Source of the DNA: Bacillota bacterium
Lineage (GTDB): Bacteria; Bacillota; Clostridia; Oscillospirales; Oscillospiraceae
DNA length: 64,000 nt
Reading direction: 5' to 3'
NCBI GenBank assembly: GCA_023459875.1
Contig: JAEWRY010000049.1
Coordinates: 50,516 to 114,515, forward strand
Part shown: positions 25,273 through 34,162 of the stretch, piece by piece
How positions within the stretch are numbered: the first letter of the stretch is position 1
How the letters are laid out: every line of letters starts with the position of its first letter
Translations under genes and position numbers: made by a program
The notes under the pieces: generated by a model
What the model was told of the DNA's origin: nothing
Database searches by the model: none
Seen by the model: the letters and a program-made list of their open reading frames with translations, nothing else

Positions 25273-27063
25273 TTACGATTCGTTTTCCTTTTCCCAGAAA
25301 GCAATGACTTTTTCAATAAATACTTTTGCGATTTCAGGATCGAACTGGGTACCAGCGTTTTTCGTGATTTCAGCAATGGCTTCTTCCTTCGGCAGCGCTT
25401 TACGGTACGCCCTGTCCTGGGTCATTGCGTCGTAAGCATCCACGATGGAAATGACGCGGGAAACAAGGGGGATTTCTTTCCCCGCAAGGCCCTGGGGATA
25501 CCCCTTTCCGTCCCACCGCTCGTGATGGCACAGGATGTAGTCCGCAATGTGTCTGAGCTCAGAAGTGGAATTGGCGATACGGTACCCTACCTCAGGATGC
25601 TTTTTGATTTCGCGCCAGTCATCTTCGCTGAGTTGATCGGTCTTGTCGAGTATGTTTCTGTCGATACTGATTTTCCCGATGTCGTGCAGGGTGGAGACCA
25701 GCTCCAACTCGTCGATCTTATCCTCGCAGAGGCCCAGCACCCGGCCAAGTTTCTTCGAGAGCTCCGCCAGCCGTTCCGCATGTTCCTCCGTCTCATTACT
25801 CTTTTCATACATGGTCGATTTAATGGATGAGATAATGGAGCTGTGCAGGCTTTTCCGCTCCAGAAGCTTGCGCCGGTACATCAGGCCTTCCGCCAGAATC
25901 ATCGTCTCATTAAAGGAGTCGCTCTCACGGTCTTTTGTCGCATATCCAAGCGCGATATCAAGATAGAGCATGTTCTTTTCGGAGTGTCTTCTCTCGCATT
26001 CAAGTTTGATCTTTTCCGCAATCAATTTAGCCGTCTGATTGTCGGTATTGGGCAGCAAAATTGAAAACTCGTCCCCGCCGACTCTCGCCGGGGTATCGCC
26101 CGGTCTCGTGCACTTCTTCAGGATCTGCGCAATTTCGGTAAGTACCTGGTCCCCTTCCGCGTACCCGAACGCGTCGTTTATGAGCTTCATACCGTTGACA
26201 TCACCGTATATAACCGACAGAGGATAAAACCCCTCGGTGTCCACACGTTTTCGTTCTTCATTGAAAAAGGTCCGGTTGCTGAGTCCCGTAAGTACGTCGT
26301 GGTAGCTTAAATAACGGATCTCCTCTTCCCTTTTCCTGCGCTCGGAAATATCCCTGCTGACACCGATGAGACCGATCACATTATGATCCATATCGTAATA
26401 AGGAGTTTTCAGCATTTCCAAATAAATCTGATTCCCATCCGGGTCATTGATCGTCTTTTCATATCTAATGGGACAAGAGGTTTTCATCATCTCCATATCC
26501 CTCTCCCGGCTTTTTTCCGCTTCGTGCAAATCAAAGAGTTCCCGGTCAGTTTTCCCGACAATTTCACTCTCCGGCCTGCCGCAGAACACCTCAAAGGCTT
26601 TGTTGCATCCCAGGTAATTGCTCTTGGGGTCTTTATAAAATATTATGTCCGGAATGGAGTCAACAAGGGATTTCAGCAGCAGCTGTTTTTGATCCAATTC
26701 CTGACAAAGCTCTTTGTAAAGAGAATTTGATTTTTCAAGCTCGACGTTTGCCGATAAAAGCTTTTTATATATATCAAACGTCCTTTTTATGGACCTGTAG
26801 ATAAACCTGTAGTATAAAATGGATGTAATGGATAAGAAAATTACCCCTTTAAACACGGAGATCATTTCTACCTTTTCAGAGTGATCCGGGAAATTGAGAT
26901 GTATAAACCCCTCGGAAAGTAGAATCCAGGCGCAGCCAATGACGAAATATAATACTGAAATCTTGATGGATTTGTTTCTCACTACATTTATATCCGCGGC
27001 AGGACCAGCCTCGTTACCAATAATACCAGCGCTTGTCCTTCTTTGGAGGAGTTTTAACATCAT
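25273..27063 (-). CDS. PAS-GGDEF-HD-GYP cyclic-di-GMP signalling protein
   Basis: 596 residues from the ATG at 27063, which has GGAG at the right distance; a GTG six bases earlier is too close to it. Two membrane helices (about 37-58 and 72-90) are followed by a coiled stretch, a PAS domain (about 125-240; FYKDPKSNYLGCNKAFE...DISERR), a GGDEF domain (about 250-405) with intact RVGGDEFSILL, and an HD-GYP domain (about 425-590) with LHDIGKIS and HHERWDGKGYPQGL. Both catalytic motifs are intact, so the protein could make and degrade c-di-GMP; dominance cannot be told. It is monocistronic and divergent from the MoxR/VWA pair. Confidence 0.93.
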   Translation of the reverse strand: MMLKLLQRRTSAGIIGNEAGPAADINVVRNKSIKISVLYFVIGCAWILLSEGFIHLNFPDHSEKVEMISVFKGVIFLSITSILYYRFIYRSIKRTFDIYKKLLSANVELEKSNSLYKELCQELDQKQLLLKSLVDSIPDIIFYKDPKSNYLGCNKAFEVFCGRPESEIVGKTDRELFDLHEAEKSRERDMEMMKTSCPIRYEKTINDPDGNQIYLEMLKTPYYDMDHNVIGLIGVSRDISERRKREEEIRYLSYHDVLTGLSNRTFFNEERKRVDTEGFYPLSVIYGDVNGMKLINDAFGYAEGDQVLTEIAQILKKCTRPGDTPARVGGDEFSILLPNTDNQTAKLIAEKIKLECERRHSEKNMLYLDIALGYATKDRESDSFNETMILAEGLMYRRKLLERKSLHSSIISSIKSTMYEKSNETEEHAERLAELSKKLGRVLGLCEDKIDELELVSTLHDIGKISIDRNILDKTDQLSEDDWREIKKHPEVGYRIANSTSELRHIADYILCHHERWDGKGYPQGLAGKEIPLVSRVISIVDAYDAMTQDRAYRKALPKEEAIAEITKNAGTQFDPEIAKVFIEKVIAFWEKENES

Positions 27064-27265
27064 TGTCACACTCCATGTTATTTTTACGGGCGACTTTTTT
27101 TATAATACAACATCATTTTACTTTTAGCCATATATTTATAACTTTTTTACTAGTTAATTTATTGCATTTGTTCTCCATTTCGTACGGCTCATTTGCCGTA
27201 GACGGATGGAATAATTCTTTTCCTGCAAGTCAGGCGGAGGACCTGCCCTCTTCCATGTATTCCTC

Positions 27266-27293
27266 TTGCATTTGACTTTATAAATGCTATTAT
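27266..27293 (+). promoter_or_regulatory. Candidate promoter of the MoxR-VWA pair
   Basis: TTGCAT (27266-27271), 16-bp spacer, TATTAT (27288-27293). Upstream at 27190-27206 is CATTTGCCGTAGACGGA, a motif that recurs almost unchanged before the gene at 30058. Confidence 0.5.
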
Positions 27294-27330
27294 TACAGAT
27301 AGTGATTTTTTCCGGATGGAGGCGTCAGCT

Positions 27331-28245
27331 TTGCTGGATTTTTTAAGAGAAGAAGGAATCAGCGAACATTTGATTTCCGAAATAGAGGATTTCCGGAAAT
27401 CCAATCAGATCGATTCAGAAACGCAGTACAGAATCCCGAACCCGAAATTTGATTATTACGGAAAAGAGATCTGGGAGGAAGCCATCTCTGCCCTGCTTTG
27501 CGGGGACAACCTTCTGTTGGTGGGGCCCAAGGCAACCGGTAAAAACGTTCTGGCCGAGAATCTCGCCTCGGCTTTCGGGCGGCCCAGCTGGGACATTTCG
27601 TTCCACGTCAACACCGATTCCGCCTCGCTCATCGGAGCGGACACCTTCCGGGACGGGCAGGTCGTTTTAAGAAGAGGCCCCATCTTTGAATGCGCCGTCC
27701 GGGGTGGATTCGGAATACTGGACGAGATCAACATGGCGAAAAACGAGTCCATCGCCGTGCTGCACGCCACTTTGGACTACCGGAGGATCATCGACGTGCC
27801 GGGCTACGACAAGATCTTCATGAACGACGCGACCCGGTTCATCGCAACCATGAACTACGGCTACGCCGGAACGAGAGAGTTAAACGAGGCCCTCGCTTCC
27901 CGGTTTATGGTCATTGAAATGCCGGTCATCTCCACAGAGAACCTCAATAAATTGCTGCGCCGGGAATTTCCCGAGATGAAGGAGGGCTACCTGGGGCAGT
28001 TCGCCGAGCTCTTCCAGGACATCCAGAAGAAGAGCGCGAGTTCGGAGATATCCACCAAACCTGTGGATTTAAGAGGTCTTCTCGCCTCCATCCACCTCAT
28101 GAAGAAGGGGCTGAACGCGTTCCATGCGCTCCAGATGGGCATTACCAACAAAATCTTCGACGGCTTCGAACGGCAAATCGTCGAAGATATCATCCGCCTT
28201 CGGATTCCTGAAGACCTGGAAAGCTCAGAATTCTTCGCCGGTTGA
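27331..28245 (+). CDS. MoxR-type AAA+ ATPase
   Basis: 304 residues from TTG 27331, chosen because a perfect GGAGG lies 8 bases upstream; the ATG at 27316 lies before that site. AAA+ core with a P-loop GPKATGKN near residue 64-71 (the usual Thr/Ser after GK is Asn here), Walker B GILDEINM near 130, sensor-1 FIATMNYGYAGTREL near 175 and an arginine-finger region LNEALASRF. The length and the DEINMA pattern fit the MoxR/NorQ/CbbQ group, chaperone-like ATPases that work with VWA proteins. The next gene is such a VWA protein. The client enzyme is unknown. Confidence 0.87.
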   Translation: MLDFLREEGISEHLISEIEDFRKSNQIDSETQYRIPNPKFDYYGKEIWEEAISALLCGDNLLLVGPKATGKNVLAENLASAFGRPSWDISFHVNTDSASLIGADTFRDGQVVLRRGPIFECAVRGGFGILDEINMAKNESIAVLHATLDYRRIIDVPGYDKIFMNDATRFIATMNYGYAGTRELNEALASRFMVIEMPVISTENLNKLLRREFPEMKEGYLGQFAELFQDIQKKSASSEISTKPVDLRGLLASIHLMKKGLNAFHALQMGITNKIFDGFERQIVEDIIRLRIPEDLESSEFFAG

Positions 28246-29947
28246 CCCCTCGCTCGAAAAGCTCCGGGCCGCCAACATCATCTGGAACGCCTCTGGTAAC
28301 TATACCTTTGACTCGGATGTAAAAGCGTACGACGAGGACGGACGGGCCGACCTCTACCTCAATTACATCATCGGGTCCGTCCAGAAATATTACGACTACC
28401 CGCAGCTCCAGAGCTATTTCAGGGATTTGAAGCAGTACGACTACGAAAACCATGAAATCTACGAGGACCTGTTATGGACAGGTCTGGAGAATTGTGCCTT
28501 TCTGCGGGGAAAGGATGAGCGGCCAGTCCTTTGTAACCTGCGCCGGAGCTATGCCAAACAGTTCCTGGGAAGATTCGGCGGGACCGTTTCCGACGAGGCT
28601 TTTGGGTCAAAATATATTCTGGACCAGGTGAAAATCGTTCATTTCCGCAAAGCCCTGGGGGAGACACCGAAAATGTCCGCCATGGTGGCAAAGCTCCTCG
28701 CCGATCTGGAATTCGACGCGGGCATGGACACCGAAGAGATCATGCTCCGGATGGACGGGATCATCAGGGACTATTTCAAGGCGGGCTTTATCCCCAGACG
28801 GCGCGGCTTAAAAAAGCAGAAAAAGCGCGTGCCTTTCTTCATGAAATTCTTCCGCAGGCGCATCGTCGACAGTTCCATCGGCATGGAGCCCGACGAAAAT
28901 AACGAAGGTGTAACGGGCGCCAATCTGAGCTGGATCAGTTCCGAAGACCGCAAACAGAAATCCTATCGAAAATACATCGAGGAGCATTATGGGGCCTCCA
29001 TCCTCACCGAGGAGAAAACCCTCGCGCTGGAACAGCTGCTTTGTTATGGAAACCATGACAACTGCCACCTGTACTTTACGCGCGGTGAATTTAACACGGC
29101 AGCGGACGAGTCCGGCGCCGTAACCCTGCGCAAGAACGACGCTCTGAAGCAGCGTGAGCTGAATAAAATAATCTATCTGGAAAACGCCGCGAGAAACAAC
29201 AGCAGCATCGTTAAACTCACAAACATCATCAGAAACGCCATTTTACTTGACCTGGAGGACTCGACGAACCGCGCGCCGGCCGGGAAGCTGGAGGCCGGAA
29301 GAGTCTGGCGAAACGTGATTGTAAACGACAACAGGATTTTTTCCAGAAAGTTAAAAGGCCTGGCCCTGGATCTTTCGGTGGACATCATGCTCGACGCCTC
29401 GGCCTCTCAGGATAACCGCCAGGCGGTCATCGCGGCGGAGGCCTACATTATCGCGGAGAGTTTAACGCGCTGCAACATACCGGTGAGGGTATTTTCCTTC
29501 TGCAGCGAAAAGTTCCATACGGTCATCAATCTTTTCCGCGATTACGGAGAAGCGGGCGGCAACGACCGGATTTTCAATTACTTTTCGGCAGGCTGCAACC
29601 GGGACGGGCTTGCCGTTCGCTCGGCTGTGCATATGATCCGGGATACGTCTTTCGAGCACAAGCTTCTGATCGTTCTTTCCGACGGGCTGCCTTACGATCC
29701 TCAGGGCGTTTACGTGCGCAACGTCAGCCGCGATTACGGGGGCGCCGCCGCGGTGAACGACACCGCGCTGGAGGTAAGAAAGGGATGGCAGGAAGGAATC
29801 TCCATCTACTGCGTATTTACCGGCAGTGATTCCAGCATCCCCGACGCGCAGAATATTTACGGGCACAACCTGGCCTATATCAAGTCTCAGACACGGTTTG
29901 CCGACATCGTCGGCGTACTTCTGCAAAACGAACTGAAAAGCTTTTAA
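28124..29947 (+). CDS. VWA-domain protein, NorD/CobT-like partner of the MoxR ATPase
   Basis: Up to 607 residues. The C-terminal 190 residues are a von Willebrand A domain with a MIDAS motif (VDIMLDASASQD, near residue 425) and later LLIVLSDGLPYD, as in NorD/CoxE-type proteins. The N-terminal 400 residues are helical and not recognised. The start is uncertain: the only in-frame ATG overlaps the ATPase gene by 122 bp, and homology-like sequence seems to begin near 28241 (VDPSLEKLRAAN), where no ATG/GTG/TTG is in frame. Translation may be coupled from a non-standard start. Together with the ATPase it probably remodels or metallates an unidentified target. Confidence 0.83.
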   Translation: MRSRWALPTKSSTASNGKSSKISSAFGFLKTWKAQNSSPVDPSLEKLRAANIIWNASGNYTFDSDVKAYDEDGRADLYLNYIIGSVQKYYDYPQLQSYFRDLKQYDYENHEIYEDLLWTGLENCAFLRGKDERPVLCNLRRSYAKQFLGRFGGTVSDEAFGSKYILDQVKIVHFRKALGETPKMSAMVAKLLADLEFDAGMDTEEIMLRMDGIIRDYFKAGFIPRRRGLKKQKKRVPFFMKFFRRRIVDSSIGMEPDENNEGVTGANLSWISSEDRKQKSYRKYIEEHYGASILTEEKTLALEQLLCYGNHDNCHLYFTRGEFNTAADESGAVTLRKNDALKQRELNKIIYLENAARNNSSIVKLTNIIRNAILLDLEDSTNRAPAGKLEAGRVWRNVIVNDNRIFSRKLKGLALDLSVDIMLDASASQDNRQAVIAAEAYIIAESLTRCNIPVRVFSFCSEKFHTVINLFRDYGEAGGNDRIFNYFSAGCNRDGLAVRSAVHMIRDTSFEHKLLIVLSDGLPYDPQGVYVRNVSRDYGGAAAVNDTALEVRKGWQEGISIYCVFTGSDSSIPDAQNIYGHNLAYIKSQTRFADIVGVLLQNELKSF

Positions 29948-30057
29948 TCAGCCTTGGAATACCGGCTTTTTTATATTTGCGTTCATTGCCATAGACGGAA
30001 CAATTTACTTGCTCCAACGTCTAATTTCGTAAGATACTATAGATGAGGTGGTTCTTT

Positions 30058-31488
30058 ATGAAACGCAGGATTTTCACAGCATTATTGGCCGTTTTGATGT
30101 TATTGTCTCTGACGGGAGGAGCCTTCGCGTCCGGAACGGACAATTCAGGGGCTTCTTACGCTCAGTGTTATGTCGCCGTGAACGGGACGGAACTTCAGGA
30201 GACCGCGTTGGAGCGGGACGGGCTCTTCTACCTGCCCGTGCGCGCAGTCTGCGGCGGCCTGGGCTACAATATCTCCTGGTCCCAGGAGAAAAACGCGGTA
30301 AAACTGACCGCAGACGGAAGAGCCGACATCCTTTTAAATTTAAACGATCAAACGGTGACAAAGAACGGCCACACGTTTTCTATGATGACGGTAAATTATG
30401 ACATGGGATACGTTGTTCAAAACAATCGGACTTACCTTTCTGAAGAGCTGTTTTCAGAGCTGTTCGCAGTCGGGTATCAGTTTGATTCCGCACAGAACAC
30501 CATTTTTCTCAGCGTTCTGGCGGAAAACTCCATGGTGATCTCCACCATGAAACTTTCTTCCGAGGATGAAAACCTCAAGGTCACCGTCCAGTACCCGCAA
30601 ATCAGCGCTCTTGCCGATAACAACGTTCAAAGCGGCATCAACGACGTTTTGCGGCAGGCGGCAGAAGACGCCGTGAGCGAGGGTATAAAGAACGCCTATG
30701 ACGTCATGACCACGCGGATGGAGTATCCCGACTTTACGGCAAAAGCGGAGACCTTCTTCGATTACCGGATTAAATACAACCAGAACGGACTGTTGAGTCT
30801 GGTGCTGCTCGATTATCAGTACGCCGGCGGCGCACACGGGGGCACGGTACAGACAGGAGTTACCTTCGACCTTTCCACCGGCAAGGAGCTGGGACTCTCC
30901 GACCTGATGAACAGCGAATTTTCCTATATCTCCTATCTTGATAAGAACATCCGCTCGGAGATCGACAAGAAAATCGCCGCAGGCGAACTTGCCGAAATCA
31001 GTGAGTTTAAAACCATCGGCGACAAGCCTGACTTTTATCTGACGAACGACAGCCTCGTCATCTTCTTCCAGCAGTATGAGTACTTCCCCTACGCCGCCGG
31101 AATTCAGGAATTCTCCTTCTCCTACGCAAAATTGTCCGAGATGTTTAAAAGCGCTTTCGGATTTTTATTCGGCAAGACGGCCGAACTCATCCAGACGGGG
31201 ACGAATTTCCTTGCCGTGGGCGACACCGCCAGCGTCACGCTCAGGGGCAATCCCACGACGGGATACGGCTGGTATTATTCTTTCTCCACCGACGGCGTAC
31301 TGACCGAGACGAAAAACAGCTACACGCCCGATTCGGCCCTGACCGGCGCGGGCGGCACCTATGTCTGGAATTTCAAAGCGGTGCAGCCGGGTACCACGAC
31401 CGTTACCTTTCAGTATTACCGGCCCTGGGAGGGAGATTCTTATATCACGGCGGACAATACCGTGACCTACACTGTTACGGTGAAATAA
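30058..31488 (+). CDS. Secreted stalk / DUF3298-like / chagasin-like protein
   Basis: 476 residues. ATG 30058 is chosen because AGGTGG lies 6 bases before it; the ATG at 30043 is its upstream neighbour. Signal peptide (MKRRIFTALLAVLMLLSLTG, cleavage near AFA-SG). A stalk domain (about 28-140; LPVRAVCGGLGYNISW) comes first, then a DUF4163/DUF3298-type region as in RsiV and PdaC (about 155-370; YAGGAHGGT, then FDLSTGKELGLSDL). The C-terminal 100 residues match the chagasin/I42 family of cysteine-peptidase inhibitors: GNPTTGYGW, a Gly-rich loop GAGGTY and YRPWE, the three loops that fill a papain-type active site. The host target is unknown. Confidence 0.87.
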   Translation: MKRRIFTALLAVLMLLSLTGGAFASGTDNSGASYAQCYVAVNGTELQETALERDGLFYLPVRAVCGGLGYNISWSQEKNAVKLTADGRADILLNLNDQTVTKNGHTFSMMTVNYDMGYVVQNNRTYLSEELFSELFAVGYQFDSAQNTIFLSVLAENSMVISTMKLSSEDENLKVTVQYPQISALADNNVQSGINDVLRQAAEDAVSEGIKNAYDVMTTRMEYPDFTAKAETFFDYRIKYNQNGLLSLVLLDYQYAGGAHGGTVQTGVTFDLSTGKELGLSDLMNSEFSYISYLDKNIRSEIDKKIAAGELAEISEFKTIGDKPDFYLTNDSLVIFFQQYEYFPYAAGIQEFSFSYAKLSEMFKSAFGFLFGKTAELIQTGTNFLAVGDTASVTLRGNPTTGYGWYYSFSTDGVLTETKNSYTPDSALTGAGGTYVWNFKAVQPGTTTVTFQYYRPWEGDSYITADNTVTYTVTVK

Positions 31489-31510
31489 AAAACTGCGGAT
31501 AGGAAAAAGA

Positions 31511-31538
31511 AAGCCGGGCCGAAAAGCCCGGCTTTTTT
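31511..31538 (+). terminator. Intrinsic terminator
   Basis: AAGCCGGGC / GCCCGGCTT with loop CGAAAA, followed by TTTTTT. Confidence 0.93.
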
Positions 31539-31574
31539 AGATTCTTCGGCCATTTTATGGCCTCAGAATGACAC
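31539..31574. repeat. REP-like dispersed repeat, single arm
   Basis: AGATTCTTCGGCCATTTTAT followed by GGCCTCAGAATGACAC; contains the internal GGCC...GGCC hairpin and sits directly after the terminator T-run. Confidence 0.75.
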
Positions 31575-31698
31575 GGATTGTGTTTACGGCTGGGGGTAGC
31601 GCGGGTTGGGGGTGCGGCTCGTGACGGCTCGATTGGGGTTACGGCTCAGGATGGGCGCAAGTTGAGATTAAATCGGAGACGTCCTGAGAGGCTCTGAG

Positions 31699-32739
31699 TT
31701 ACAGGGATGCTTTGGGGGACTGCTCCGGGGGAGCGGATAAGTCCCGAAAATCATAGACGCGGCTATAGTCCTTTGTCTCCGGGTCCTTGACCACCTCGGA
31801 GCGCTTGCCGTCCAGCAGGTTGACGATCTCATAGACGTTGATCCAGATTTCGCTGTTGCACTCCTTCTGACACTCGTCGAAAATGAGCTGCATCCCGAAG
31901 TGAAGGTGGGATACCCGGATATTATTCACGTTTTCCTTGATGCTGTAACCGGTCCTGCCCAGGTAACCGATCACGTCGCCCGCCTTCACCACGGAGCCGA
32001 CCGCCAGGTCCTTCCGGTAGGGGAAGTTCTTTCTGAGATGCGCGTAGTAATAGTAACGCTTGGAGTCGAAAGATCTGATGCCGATGCGCCAGCCCCCGTA
32101 CTGGTTCCAGCCCATCGCCTCGATCGTGCCGCCCTCGACGGCGACAATCGGAGTTCCCACCTGACCCATTAAATCATTTCCAAGGTGGAGCCTGGAAAAG
32201 CCGTAGGAACGGCTGCTGCCGAAATCGTCGTAATGACTATAGGGATAGTTCTTCGCGATCGGAGAGAATAACTTGATACCATAACGTTTTTCCCAGTGCT
32301 TCCCTCCCCCGTTTTCGTCGGGAACCTCGATTTCATATGGCCCCACGAAGCCGGAAAAAATAGCGCTGTAAGCATCGTGGTAATAATTGTAGTACTTGAG
32401 ATTTGCTTTGAGTTCCTCGACCGTCGTTCCCGAATTAAGTTTCGCGGCGATGGCGTCCAGCTGCTTGTCTTTATACCGGCTGAAGTTATTGCCGTTCTGC
32501 GCGGCGAGACAGGAAAGCAGCTCAATGAAGTTGAGTTTTACCTCTTTTTCCTGGGACTTGATATCCAGCGCAATTGCTTTTTTCATCGCTTCGCACGGGA
32601 CGTTGAAGTCCACCCATTTGATAAAATTCTTTTCCTTTTCTTCCTCCTGCGCCCTCGCGGTGCACATTGCGGCGATACCGGTAAAAACTACGAGGAGCAG
32701 GATGAGAAAAATGAGTGTTCTTTTAATACCGGATTTCAA
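31699..32739 (-). CDS. M23-family peptidoglycan metalloendopeptidase
   Basis: 346 residues from TTG 32739 (AGGGTGTG lies at the right distance; a TTG 21 bases upstream is the alternative). One N-terminal membrane or signal segment (about 8-30), a helical extracellular linker (about 60-150), then an LytM/M23 domain (about 170-320) with zinc ligands visible as HLGND and HLHFG, plus the typical VGTPIVAVEGGTIEAMG and GDVIGYLGRTG strands. It should cleave peptide cross-bridges outside the membrane. The HLGND form replaces the usual HxGxD by one shifted residue pattern seen in spore-associated M23 proteins, so a sporulation role is possible but unproven. Confidence 0.87.
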   Translation of the reverse strand: MKSGIKRTLIFLILLLVVFTGIAAMCTARAQEEEKEKNFIKWVDFNVPCEAMKKAIALDIKSQEKEVKLNFIELLSCLAAQNGNNFSRYKDKQLDAIAAKLNSGTTVEELKANLKYYNYYHDAYSAIFSGFVGPYEIEVPDENGGGKHWEKRYGIKLFSPIAKNYPYSHYDDFGSSRSYGFSRLHLGNDLMGQVGTPIVAVEGGTIEAMGWNQYGGWRIGIRSFDSKRYYYYAHLRKNFPYRKDLAVGSVVKAGDVIGYLGRTGYSIKENVNNIRVSHLHFGMQLIFDECQKECNSEIWINVYEIVNLLDGKRSEVVKDPETKDYSRVYDFRDLSAPPEQSPKASL

Positions 32740-32944
32740 TCTATCACACCCTATCAGCAAACATACCGCGTCGTTTCCCGAAAGAAACAGGCGGCGGTAT
32801 TAATCTACCTTGTTTATTATTGCGGTTTCGTTTTTTCGTATGCCTTGTATATTCTGTCTCAATGTCCTGATATCGGTTTTTTTGTAGTATTTTCTTTTTA
32901 TATGTGCTATGCTTTTGAAAACAATTGTGAATCGGGGGACTATT

Positions 32945-33457
32945 ATGGAAACCAAATTGACATTCAGATTTGCGGACAGATCGGACACCGGGCTGATTTT
33001 GTTCTTCATCAGAAAACTCGCCGAATATGAAAAGAAAATCGATGAGGTGGTGGCCACCGAGGAATCGCTGGGGGAATGGATCTTCGACAAGCAGCGGGCC
33101 ACGGTGATGTTCGCGCTGTTGGGCGGAAAGGAAATCGGCTTTACTTTATATTTCTATAATTTCTCCACCTTCCTTGGAAAAGCCGGGCTTTATATCGAGG
33201 ATCTGTTCCTCCTTCCGGAATTTCGCAGGAGAGGTTACGGGAGGCTGATTTTCGCGCAGCTTGCCAAAATCGCCGCCGAGCAGGGCTGCGGCAGGATAGA
33301 CTGGTGGTGCCTGGATTGGAACCGGCCGAGCATCGATTTTTACCTGTCTCTTCAGGCAAAGCCCATGGAGGAGTGGACCGTTTACAGGCTAACGGGCGAC
33401 GCTCTGCGTAACCTGGCGGAAGCAGAGCCGCCAAAGCGTGCTGCGGACGGAACCTGA
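32945..33457 (+). CDS. GNAT acetyltransferase, SSAT2/thialysine-like
   Basis: 170 residues from ATG 32945, behind a GGGGGA site. Single GNAT domain with the acetyl-CoA-binding motif RRRGYGRLIF near residue 98. The surrounding text (LYFYNFSTFLGKAGLYIEDLF, then WWCLDWNRPSIDFYLSL and EEWTVYRLTG) closely follows the diamine/thialysine acetyltransferase (SSAT2-like) family. It may acetylate a polyamine-like or lysine-analogue amine. The genes around it give no pathway; the pot importer lies 29 kb away. It diverges from the M23 gene. Confidence 0.85.
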   Translation: METKLTFRFADRSDTGLILFFIRKLAEYEKKIDEVVATEESLGEWIFDKQRATVMFALLGGKEIGFTLYFYNFSTFLGKAGLYIEDLFLLPEFRRRGYGRLIFAQLAKIAAEQGCGRIDWWCLDWNRPSIDFYLSLQAKPMEEWTVYRLTGDALRNLAEAEPPKRAADGT

Positions 33458-33502
33458 GATTTTCATAACCGGATTAAAAACATATAACAAGAGGAAATTA
33501 AA

Positions 33503-34006
33503 ATGTATGATGAATTGACCGAAGTGGATATTCGTAAAATGCGGGAAGAAATTGAGTACCGGATCGGCGTGCTGCGTCCGCAAATGCTGGAGGACGTGAA
33601 AACGGCCAGAGGATTCGGCGACTTAAGCGAAAATTTTGAGTATAAGGCGGCAAAACGGGAGAAAAACAGAAACGACAGCCGTATCCGGTATCTGGAGAAA
33701 ATGATCAAAACCGCTAAGGTTATCAGCGGCAAGTCGAAATCGGGGGGAATCGGCCTGTTCGACAGGGTGGAAGTCTACTTTGAAGAAGACGACGAGACCC
33801 AACAGATCCAGATCGTCACCACGCTGCGTCAGGACGCCATGAAGGGACTCATCAGCAAGGAGTCGCCAATCGGCAAGGCTCTCATGGGCCGCAGAGTGGG
33901 AGACAGAGTCTGCGTTGAAGTGAACCCGGACTACAGCTACTATGTTCAGGTCAGGTCCATCCAAAAAGGAGAGGACGACGAGTCGCTGCCGATCAGCACC
34001 TTTTAA
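33503..34006 (+). CDS. GreA/GreB-family transcript cleavage factor
   Basis: 167 residues. N-terminal coiled coil (about 1-80) with the catalytic tip motif GDLSENFEYKAAKREK, whose Asp and Glu hold the Mg ion in RNA polymerase, then an FKBP-like C-terminal domain (about 85-160) with SPIGKALMGRRVGD. It should rescue backtracked RNA polymerase. The tip matches canonical GreA but the sequence is divergent (an extra N-terminal YDELTEVD segment), so this may be a paralogue rather than the main greA. RBS AGAGGAAA; it starts 45 bp after the GNAT gene and may share its transcript. Confidence 0.85.
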   Translation: MYDELTEVDIRKMREEIEYRIGVLRPQMLEDVKTARGFGDLSENFEYKAAKREKNRNDSRIRYLEKMIKTAKVISGKSKSGGIGLFDRVEVYFEEDDETQQIQIVTTLRQDAMKGLISKESPIGKALMGRRVGDRVCVEVNPDYSYYVQVRSIQKGEDDESLPISTF

Positions 34007-34162
34007 GTACTTCCCCTCCGGGAGGCAGAGATTTCTTTTTGAGAATACGCGGCCTTATTTTTATGCCGCAACCTGCGGTTGCCGAGATTCAACGTCTCCG
34101 CGGTGGTGTGCAACTCATATTTGCGGTAAAATTACCTCACAAAACGCGGGAGGTTGAAACAA

